A stretch of DNA of 64,000 nt, from assembly GCA_964447285.1 (NCBI GenBank), contig CAYURO010000019.1, forward strand, positions 23,869 to 87,868, read 5' to 3'. A program made the position numbers and the translations under genes. The DNA comes from CAJBNH01 sp964447285 (GTDB lineage Bacteria > Myxococcota_A > UBA9042). Below are positions 16,822 to 23,522 of the stretch, in pieces. The notes beneath the pieces were generated by a model. That model worked only from the letters and a program-made list of their open reading frames with translations. It made no database searches and had not been told where the DNA came from. Position 1 is the first letter of the stretch. Every line of letters begins with the position of its first letter.

Positions 16822-18359
16822 GGCGCCACCTCCCGACTCGTCGCCCCGACCATGCACGCCCCCAGCGAGCGGGCGTCGGTGTCCTGGGGCCGCAGTAGCT
16901 CGGCCACCTTGCCGCGGCGAAAGACGGCGATGCGATGGGAAAGGGCCAACAACTCGCCCAGATCCGCCGACAGCAGGATCACGGCGCCGCCTTGCCGCGC
17001 AAAGTCGGTCAGCACCTTGTGGATGCGGGCCATCGCCCCCAGATCGACGCCGCGGGTCGGCTGGGCACACAGCAGCACCCGGGGAGCACGCCCAACCTCT
17101 CGCGCCACCACGACTTTCTGTTGGTTGCCGCCCGACAGCGCCAGGGCGGGCAGGGTTGCGTCGGGCGGGCGGATGTCGACCTGCTGCACCAAGACGTCGG
17201 CATAGGCCAGCACCGCCGCGTCGTCCATGAACCCCTTGCGGGCAAAGCGGTTTTCGTCTCCCAGCACGGCGTTGGCCGCCACGGCGTCGCGCACGACCAG
17301 ACCCCGCTCGCGCCGGTCCTCGGGCACGTGGCCGATGCCCGCCTCGCGCCGCTGCCGCACCGAGGTCCGCGTCACGTCCTGTCCGTCGAGCAGAATGCGC
17401 CCGCGCACCACCGGCCGCAGACCTGCCAGACACTCGATCAGGGCGTCCTGACCGTTGCCCTCGACGCCCGCCAGCCCCAGGATCTCGCCCGGCCGCACCT
17501 CGAGCGTCACGTCGTCGACCACCGCGTGGCCCTTGGCGCGCTCGACCCGCAGCCCCTCGATCCGCAGGCGCGGCGCCAGGTTGGCCTCGGGCACGGCGGG
17601 CCGCTCGACCTCTGGCAGCTCGGTATCGCCCACGACCAGCCGACCCAGCTCGTGCACCGTCCGCCCCGCCGTCGTCCCCGCAAACGCCAGCCGCCCGTGC
17701 CGCAGCACCGTCAGCCCCGTCGCGATGTCCATCACTTCGTCGAGCCGGTGCGTGACGATGACGATGGTCCGCCCCTCGTCGCGCAGGCGCGTCAGAACTT
17801 GGAAGAAGCGTTCGACCTCGGGCGGCGTCAACACGGCGGTCGGCTCGTCGAGCAGCAGGATGCGCGCGCCCCGGTACAGCACCTTCACGATCTCAAGGGC
17901 TTGTCGTTCGCCCAGCGACAGGTCCGACGCCCGCCGGTCCGGGTCCAGCGGCACACCCACGGCCTGCGACAGCTCGCGCGTCTTCTGCCGCGCCACCTCG
18001 CGGTCCAACAGCCCCAGGTTACCCGCAAACGCGAACTTCGCCGGTTCGGCCCCCAGCACCACGTTTTCCGCGACCGTCAGCGACGGCACCAGCATCACGT
18101 GTTGGTGCACCAGCCCGACGCCCAGCCGCACGGCCTCGTGGGGGGAAAAGCGCGTGACGTCATGGCCTTCGATCCGCAGCGAGCCGGCCGACGGGGTGAC
18201 CAGACCCCCCACCACGTGCATCAGGGTCGACTTGCCCGCGCCGTTCTCGCCGACCAGCGCATGGATGCTGCCCGTCTCGACCGCAAAGTCGACGCCGCGG
18301 TTGGCCAGCCGCTGGCCGTAACGCACGTCGATGCCTTGGGTTTGCAGGGCCAGCGTCAC
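16818..18359 (-). CDS. ABC importer double ATPase (nucleoside/sugar type)
   Basis: 513 residues from GTG 18359 (GTGA overlap with the binding-protein gene). Two nucleotide-binding halves: the first has Walker A GENGAGKST, signature LSLGERQ and Walker B ILLLDEPTAVL. The second has a degenerate Walker A (GVEGNGQDAL), signature LSGGNQQKV and LLCAQPTRGVD, where the usual catalytic Glu is Gln. This asymmetry is normal for the YufO/NupO group. It energises uptake through the two permeases downstream. Confidence 0.93.
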   Translation of the reverse strand: MTLALQTQGIDVRYGQRLANRGVDFAVETGSIHALVGENGAGKSTLMHVVGGLVTPSAGSLRIEGHDVTRFSPHEAVRLGVGLVHQHVMLVPSLTVAENVVLGAEPAKFAFAGNLGLLDREVARQKTRELSQAVGVPLDPDRRASDLSLGERQALEIVKVLYRGARILLLDEPTAVLTPPEVERFFQVLTRLRDEGRTIVIVTHRLDEVMDIATGLTVLRHGRLAFAGTTAGRTVHELGRLVVGDTELPEVERPAVPEANLAPRLRIEGLRVERAKGHAVVDDVTLEVRPGEILGLAGVEGNGQDALIECLAGLRPVVRGRILLDGQDVTRTSVRQRREAGIGHVPEDRRERGLVVRDAVAANAVLGDENRFARKGFMDDAAVLAYADVLVQQVDIRPPDATLPALALSGGNQQKVVVAREVGRAPRVLLCAQPTRGVDLGAMARIHKVLTDFARQGGAVILLSADLGELLALSHRIAVFRRGKVAELLRPQDTDARSLGACMVGATSREVAP

Positions 18360-19426
18360 GGCGCCACCTCGGCCGGTGCGACTTGCGACGGCACCTGAAT
18401 CTTGCCCGCTACGATGTCGCGCCGCAGGGCCTCGATCCGATCGCGCATCTTGGCGTCGATCAGGATGGCGTTGCGCGCATCGGCCACGTAATCCACGCCG
18501 TCCTGGGCCAGACCGAACACCCGCACGCCGGCGATGTCGCGTCGGTGCGGCTGCTCGCTGACGGCCTTGAGCGTATCGAATACGGCCACATCCACGCGCT
18601 TGACCATGCTGGACAGCACGTGCCCGGGCGCCTCGTGCGTCTGGTCCGAGTCGACGCCGATGACCAGCCTGCGCGTGCCGGGGGGAGCCAGCCGCGCCGC
18701 CTCGAAGGCCCCAAGGCCGGTAGACCCCGACGCGTGGTACAGCACGTCGGCGCCGCGGCCAAACTGCGCGAGGGCCAGCTCTTTGCCCTTGACGGGGTCC
18801 TTGAAGGCCTCGGGTGTCACCCCTGCGTAGGCACTGAGGATCTTGCACTCCGGGCACACCGCCTGGACTCCCGCGCGATAGCCCGCCTCGAACTTGCGGA
18901 TCAGCGGCATGTCCATCCCGCCGATGAAGCCCACGGTCTTGGACTGCGTGGCCAGACCCGCGGCGGCCCCAACCAGGTACGAGCCCTCTTCCTCGCGAAA
19001 CTTCAGCGCAATCACGTTCGGCGGCAGCTTCTGGTCGGGCAGGACGATCATGTCGACGCACGCAAACAGCACGTCGGGATAGTCGCGCGCCACCAGCAGC
19101 ACGTCGTCCGTGAACATGATGCCGACGCCAATCACGAGGTCGAACCCGCGCGCCGCCAGCAGCCGAATCGCCGACTCGCGATCCGCGCCGTCACCGGGCT
19201 CCAGATACTCGCCGTGGATGGGCAGCTCGCGCAGGGCCCGCTCGAGCCCGCGGTAGGCCGAGTCATTGAAGCTCTTGTCGCCGCGCCCACCTAGGTCGAA
19301 CACCAGACCCACTTTTGCCGTGAACGCCTTGTCCGTGCCCCCGTCGTCTGCGCGCAACATGCCCACGGCCGCGATGACCAGGTTCGCGAGCAGCAGGGCG
19401 ACGAGAAGGAGCAGGCGTCGGCGCAT
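18356..19426 (-). CDS. BMP-family substrate-binding protein
   Basis: 356 residues from the start chosen at ATG 19426 (in-frame ATGs exist at 19468 and 19495). Body motifs of the BMP/PnrA/Med family are clear: KVGLVFDLGGRGDKSFNDSAYRG, VGFIGGMDMPLIRKFEAGYRAG, VLYHASGSTGLG and VIGVDSDQT. These proteins bind purine nucleosides. Unusually for the family, no lipobox cysteine follows the N-terminal hydrophobic segment, so it may be membrane-anchored or periplasmic rather than lipidated. It is first in the four-gene operon. Confidence 0.9.
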   Translation of the reverse strand: MRRRLLLLVALLLANLVIAAVGMLRADDGGTDKAFTAKVGLVFDLGGRGDKSFNDSAYRGLERALRELPIHGEYLEPGDGADRESAIRLLAARGFDLVIGVGIMFTDDVLLVARDYPDVLFACVDMIVLPDQKLPPNVIALKFREEEGSYLVGAAAGLATQSKTVGFIGGMDMPLIRKFEAGYRAGVQAVCPECKILSAYAGVTPEAFKDPVKGKELALAQFGRGADVLYHASGSTGLGAFEAARLAPPGTRRLVIGVDSDQTHEAPGHVLSSMVKRVDVAVFDTLKAVSEQPHRRDIAGVRVFGLAQDGVDYVADARNAILIDAKMRDRIEALRRDIVAGKIQVPSQVAPAEVAP

Positions 19427-19511
19427 GGAACCCCGGGGTGGCGAAGGGGGAACCGAAGAGGGCGGCATCGTGGCATCTCGGGGGATTTGGCTCAAGGGGG
19501 GGCGGCAAGAA

Positions 19512-19607
19512 GGGGTCAGGTATGAGCAGTTTACAGTTGGAAATCGCAGATAGCTTTCGAATGTCTTATGGTTAGAAAGGTGTCAGGTATGAGCAGTTTA
19601 TAGTTTA
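19512..19607. repeat. Left end of RAYT element: two copies of a 29-bp repeat
   Basis: Two direct copies of a repeat with core GTCAGGTATGAGCAGTTTA lie at 19513-19540 and 19579-19607, separated by about 38 bases beginning AAATCGCA. Both recur in inverted orientation on the other side of the transposase gene. The inner copy matches its inverted partner at 27 of 29 positions and supplies the stop codon of the transposase gene (TAA, 19607-19605). Confidence 0.85.
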
Positions 19608-20510
19608 GCTGCCCGGAGCACCCTGCATATCGGCCACCCACGCCCGCGTCGTCGGGTCCTTCCGCCACTGCGCCTCGACTCGCGCGACCCGCTGGCTAAT
19701 GACCGTGTGCGACGCCCCAAGAATCGCACCAATCTCACCATGCGGGATCCCGCACTGCCGACTCAGCCACCACGCCGCGAACCACTTGGCCGGATTGCCG
19801 TTTCGTCCGTAACGCGTGGCGATCAGGTCGCCTGGCGTCCGACCCGTGACGCCGCAGATTGCCGCAAACGCTTCGGCCAGATTCGTCCGGGCGCTGTCGA
19901 CCTTGGGCATCGCCACCGCCCCCGTGCTCTCGGGGGCCCACAGTTTCTTCGCGTCGAACCCAGCGGGAGGCTTGATGTTTCCCTCGTACGCCGCACGCAG
20001 AGCCTCGCTGTAAGCCGTCGGACCGCCGAACAACGCCAGTTGCTCGTCGACCCTGAGCCACGCAGGGCGCGTCTCCGGTTCAAGGTAACCGCGGTGACTG
20101 GTCCAGGCCCCGGTGCCGAGGTCTGTGAGTCCAGCCCGCACGGGATTCAGGTGCACGTAGAGCAGCAGGTGGCGCCAATACGCCTCGGTGCCCACGATGC
20201 GGTTGCGGAAACGACCGCGAAACACGGGGCCATCCCAGCCGCTGGTCACGTTCAAGCGACGGGAGAACTCCCCGCCCAGATGACGCATGGCCCGCGACAG
20301 CTCACCCCTGACCGACTCGAGCATCAGGTGGTAGTGGTTGGGCATCAGCGCGTAACCATGCACACGGACACCGAATCGCGCGGGCAGTTCTGCCAAAGTC
20401 TGCAGGAAGAGGTTGCGGGTGTCGTCATCCAGGAAGACCGCCTGACGACGCGCGCCGCGGTTCATGACATGGTGTCGGGCTCCGGGGAAGTCGATTCGTG
20501 GGGTGCGCAT
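19605..20510 (-). CDS. REP-associated tyrosine transposase (RAYT, IS200-like Y1 family)
   Basis: 301 residues, intact. The N-terminal Y1 transposase (HUH) domain has the opening ARHHVMNRGARRQAVF, the metal-binding HxH in MPNHYHLMLE (near residue 58), and the Tyr region LLYVHLNPVRAGL (near residue 120). A C-terminal DnaA-like helix-turn-helix about residues 235-285 (EIGAILGASHTVISQRV) is typical of one RAYT subgroup. Such enzymes are single-copy domesticated relatives of IS200/IS605 transposases and act on neighbouring palindromic or REP sequences. Here it is bracketed by nested inverted repeats. Confidence 0.92.
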   Translation of the reverse strand: MRTPRIDFPGARHHVMNRGARRQAVFLDDDTRNLFLQTLAELPARFGVRVHGYALMPNHYHLMLESVRGELSRAMRHLGGEFSRRLNVTSGWDGPVFRGRFRNRIVGTEAYWRHLLLYVHLNPVRAGLTDLGTGAWTSHRGYLEPETRPAWLRVDEQLALFGGPTAYSEALRAAYEGNIKPPAGFDAKKLWAPESTGAVAMPKVDSARTNLAEAFAAICGVTGRTPGDLIATRYGRNGNPAKWFAAWWLSRQCGIPHGEIGAILGASHTVISQRVARVEAQWRKDPTTRAWVADMQGAPGS

Positions 20511-20534
20511 GACGTGGAGTGTACAGGGTGGAGG

Positions 20535-20633
20535 TAAACTGTAAAGTGCTCATACCTGACACCATGGTAACTACTCCTCATTGCGTGATATTATGCGATT
20601 TGTAACTGAAAACTGCTCATACCTGACCCCTCC
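20535..20633. repeat. Right end of RAYT element: inverted copies of the 29-bp repeat
   Basis: Inverted copies lie at 20535-20563 (inner) and 20601-20631 (outer). Their reverse complements begin GGTGTCAGGTATGAGCAC and GGGGTCAGGTATGAGCAG. The spacer, read in the same orientation as on the left end, also begins AAATCGCA. The two element ends therefore form an approximately 100-bp imperfect inverted repeat carrying two repeat units each. Confidence 0.85.
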
Positions 20634-20748
20634 AAGTTGACCGGGTAGATCCGCCGTTGCAGACTCGCCGTGGTCATTTGGGGTTGGTCGGCATCGGAAA
20701 CTCCAGACCACGTCAGAGTTGCCCCCGCTCGACCGCGAAGGAGTCCCC

Positions 20749-21903
20749 ATGGCCTATCAGCGCGCCCACGATGTGTCTGCCGCCTTCACCCCGGATGGCC
20801 GTCTGTTGGTGCGAGCTCCAATGCGTGGGGTGGCCGTCCGCGCGCCGGCGTTTGCTGCGGAACTACTGGCGTTCTGTAGCGAGCCGCGGGAGGCCACCGA
20901 GGTGGAAGGCAGCTATGGTCCTCAGGCCCGGCAACTCTTCGAGCGTTTGGTGGCTGCGGGTCTGCTTGTGGCGCCGGATGCGGCGATGTCGACGCCGGTA
21001 TTCTTCTCCAACTTCGCTAGCCTGGACGTTCACCGCCGCATGCTCGCCGATGGGCCGCGCATGGACGCCTACGCCCGTGCCATCGCCGCCACGGTTCGCC
21101 CCGGGATGGTCGTGCTCGACGCCGGTACCGGCAGCGGCATCTTGGCGGCCCAAGCGGCGCTGGCCGGCGCGCGCACGGTGTACGCTGTCGACAACTCCGA
21201 TGCGCTAAACCTCGCGGTCGAGGTCTTTGCCGCTTCTGGCGTGTCCAACCGTGTACGGCCGGTGCGCGGCGATTTCCGCAACGTTTCCTTGCCCGAAAAG
21301 GTCGACGTCATCGTCACCGAGACGTTTGGGGCTTTGGGTCTGGCTGAGGACGGCATGTCCGACATCGCTGCGTGCGCCACTCGCAACCTCGCGTCTGGCG
21401 GGGTGCTCCTGCCGCGAGGGCTTGACGTGTGGCTGGCTCCTACCTCCGAGCGCGCTGCGCTGGACGACGCGGTTGGGCCCTTCGCTTCCTTCCGCGGTGT
21501 CGATCTGTCTCCACTGCAGCGGGCGGGCTGGGCGCGGGGCATGACGCGCGAACTGCGTGCCGAAGCGCTGATCGCCGCCCCCCAGCGGGTGGTGCACGCC
21601 ACGCTTGGCCAGCCCACGCCTGAGGCCTCGTCGGCAGTCTTCGAGGTCGCGGATGCCGAATTCGTCGGATGGTGCGGCTGGTTTGACCTCGACATGGGCG
21701 ACTTCGTGTTCTCCACGGGGCCGTCTGCGCCCATGACGCACTGGAAACAGCAGTACTTGCCGTCGCCGTCGCTGCGGGCACCTGGAACTTGGACGGTAGA
21801 GGTGGGGCTCGCTCCCCCTCCGGACGACCGACGGGGGCTCGAGGTCAGCTGCGCCTGGACCGCCATGGGGGTGTCTCGGCGGACTTGCCATCGGCTGCGG
21901 TAG
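20749..21903 (+). CDS. PRMT-like SAM-dependent methyltransferase with N-terminal winged-helix-like domain
   Basis: 384 residues from ATG 20749 (AAGGAG upstream). Residues 1-80 form a small domain with the pattern of PqqD/winged-helix recognition domains (LLAFCSEPREATEVEG, LFERLVAAGLLV). The catalytic part matches protein arginine methyltransferases: the pre-motif FFSNFASLDVHRRMLADGPR, SAM motif I LDAGTGSG at 123-130, and a double-Glu-like loop TETFGALGLAEDG. Bacterial PRMT-like enzymes are uncommon and some modify peptides. The protein substrate is unknown and no precursor-peptide gene is obvious nearby. Confidence 0.78.
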   Translation: MAYQRAHDVSAAFTPDGRLLVRAPMRGVAVRAPAFAAELLAFCSEPREATEVEGSYGPQARQLFERLVAAGLLVAPDAAMSTPVFFSNFASLDVHRRMLADGPRMDAYARAIAATVRPGMVVLDAGTGSGILAAQAALAGARTVYAVDNSDALNLAVEVFAASGVSNRVRPVRGDFRNVSLPEKVDVIVTETFGALGLAEDGMSDIAACATRNLASGGVLLPRGLDVWLAPTSERAALDDAVGPFASFRGVDLSPLQRAGWARGMTRELRAEALIAAPQRVVHATLGQPTPEASSAVFEVADAEFVGWCGWFDLDMGDFVFSTGPSAPMTHWKQQYLPSPSLRAPGTWTVEVGLAPPPDDRRGLEVSCAWTAMGVSRRTCHRLR

Positions 21904-22043
21904 TCGCGCCGTCCAGGCCGACGCGAGGGGTTGCTTGTGCGCCGCGATCCAACCCGTCAAGCTGACCGTCGGTCGTCCCGCGCGGGTAGGCGCGATTCCG
22001 GGGGGCGGCAACCTGCCAAGCATCAGTTGGGGAGCGTGCGGCC

Positions 22044-22631
22044 ATGAAGATTCTGATCGCGGAAGATGACGCCACCTCCCGCAGTTTGTTGACGATGCTG
22101 GTTGCCAAGCGCGGCCATGAGCCCGTGGTAACGGTGAACGGCACCGAAGCGCTTTTCGGAATGCAGCAGCCCGACGCGCCGTCCCTTGCCATCCTCGATT
22201 GGATGATGCCGGAGCTGGACGGCATCGACGTCTGCCGTCGCATCCGCGAGCTTGCCACGGACCGGCCGCCCTACATCATCATGCTGACGACCAAGGGAGA
22301 AACGGCAGACATTGTGGCAGGTCTGGTCGCGGGTGCGGACGATTACCTGACCAAGCCCTTTGACGCCAATGAGTTGTATGCCCGGATCGACGTCGGGCGT
22401 CGCCTGCTGGACCTTCAGACCGTGCTCGCGGGGAAGGTCGAGGAACTGCGCGATGCCCTCGCTCAAATCAAGACGCTGCGTGGCACGGTGCCGATCTGTG
22501 CGTGCTGCAAGAAGATCCGCGATGACAAGGGTTACTGGAATCAGGTCGAGGTGTACGTGCGGGATCACACGGAAGCCCAATTCAGCCACGGCATTTGCCC
22601 GGAGTGCTCGGCGAAGCTGTATCCGGAGTAG
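22044..22631 (+). CDS. Response regulator with C-terminal Cys-rich (zinc-type) tail
   Basis: 195 residues. Receiver domain 1-120 with acidic pocket EDD (7-9), phosphoacceptor D52 (AILDWMMP), conserved Thr at 82-83 and Lys104 (LTKPF). A short coiled-coil-like helix 125-147 leads to a 48-residue tail with PICACCKKIRDDKGYW and FSHGICPEC, giving C152-x2-C155 and C185-x2-C188. That tail recurs at the C-terminus of many signalling proteins in environmental bacteria, function unclear. There is no DNA-binding domain. No partner histidine kinase is adjacent, so it is an orphan regulator. Confidence 0.88.
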   Translation: MKILIAEDDATSRSLLTMLVAKRGHEPVVTVNGTEALFGMQQPDAPSLAILDWMMPELDGIDVCRRIRELATDRPPYIIMLTTKGETADIVAGLVAGADDYLTKPFDANELYARIDVGRRLLDLQTVLAGKVEELRDALAQIKTLRGTVPICACCKKIRDDKGYWNQVEVYVRDHTEAQFSHGICPECSAKLYPE

Positions 22632-22809
22632 AAAGGTGCGGGGGGGCACACGGACACATCACGGGAGTTTGTTCCCTTCTCGTGTTTCCGTGGGGGACCA
22701 CCGTCGACAAGCTTGACTGGGGGATCCGCCGCAGATGGTCAACACGACGGATGGGAGGCGCGGCCGGACGGATGTCCGGACCGGGAATCACGCGGGGTAG
22801 GCGGGAGTG

Positions 22810-22845
22810 AGCGGCGGGTCACGAGCGCACGCGTGACCCGCCGCT
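22810..22845. terminator. Strong hairpin between converging genes
   Basis: AGCGGCGGGTCACG (22810-22823) pairs perfectly with CGTGACCCGCCGCT (22832-22845), a 14-bp GC-rich stem with an 8-base loop. It lies between the response regulator (plus strand) and the Cys-rich gene (minus strand) and so could serve both. There is no clear T-run, so efficiency is uncertain. Confidence 0.65.
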
Positions 22846-22860
22846 GCGAAGAGCGAAGCG

Positions 22861-23196
22861 TCAGTTCTTGCAGATGCAGGGGCCGTTGTTGTCGTCGGGC
22901 TTGCAGTTGCCGGGCTGGGCCGCAGCTCCAGTGCCCACCGCGCACGCCTTGGGTTCGCACAACGGATTGATCTCGCTGCTGCAGGTCTTGCAGATGCAGT
23001 GCTTGCTGACGTTGTAGTCGCCGTACATGCCAGGGGGGCAACCGACGACCGGGTCGAACAGCTTGGTGCAAACCATGATGGTCAGCGCCGTGTTGTCGTC
23101 GTCGCGGCAGACCAGGCCTCCCGTGCAGTCGGCGTCGGTCTGGCACTTCACGCACGGGTTGGTTGCCTCGACGGGCTTGCAGCCGCAGCCGCCCGC
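22861..23196 (-). CDS. Cys-rich secreted protein, C-terminal part (5' part lost in assembly gap)
   Basis: 112 codons are readable from the gap to the stop at 22861. The fragment is rich in cysteines in pairs reminiscent of dickkopf/EGF-like or DUF4215-type secreted repeats (CVKCQTDADCTGGLVCRDDDN, CKTCSSEINPLCEPKAC, GPCICKN). The start is not in the assembled sequence or lies just right of the gap. The frame can be read through the 100 N, but that is meaningless because the true gap size is unknown. It is probably a lipoprotein or extracellular protein like its neighbours; function unknown. Confidence 0.65.
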   Translation of the reverse strand, partial: AGGCGCKPVEATNPCVKCQTDADCTGGLVCRDDDNTALTIMVCTKLFDPVVGCPPGMYGDYNVSKHCICKTCSSEINPLCEPKACAVGTGAAAQPGNCKPDDNNGPCICKN

Positions 23197-23296
23197 NNNN
23201 NNNNNNNNNNNNNNNNNNNNNNNNNNNNNNNNNNNNNNNNNNNNNNNNNNNNNNNNNNNNNNNNNNNNNNNNNNNNNNNNNNNNNNNNNNNNNNNN
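23197..23296. other. Assembly gap (100 N)
   Basis: Exactly 100 N, the conventional placeholder for a gap of unknown length in a scaffold. It interrupts the Cys-rich gene. Any gene order across it depends on scaffolding evidence. Confidence 0.99.
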
Positions 23297-23522
23297 GTAG
23301 GCCCGCCCCCCGCCACTCGTACGCAGGTCGGGCAGAAGCAAGCAATTGGCTGGGTTTTGCTTGGGGTCTGCATGACCCACTCAACATCCGCGCAAAGACA
23401 ATTCTCTGCGTGGCGTGCAGGAATTGCTTCTCGCCCCGCAGGAAAGGCACCAAGCGGTCGCGGTTTCTGCTTGTGACCGCACCCGTGCGAGGTGCGGCCT
23501 CTGGACCCCCATCGAACAACGC

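Noticed and set aside
17434..19061. Long minus-strand extensions of the ABC genes (open frames reaching 17433 and 19061)
   Set aside because: These are high-GC open frames that overlap the upstream real gene in another frame; the GTGA overlaps give the natural starts.
19513..20631. Reading the RAYT flanks as an insertion sequence with target-site duplication
   Set aside because: No matching short direct repeat is evident just outside the outer repeats, so a DDE-type insertion is not supported; Y1/RAYT elements do not make such duplications.
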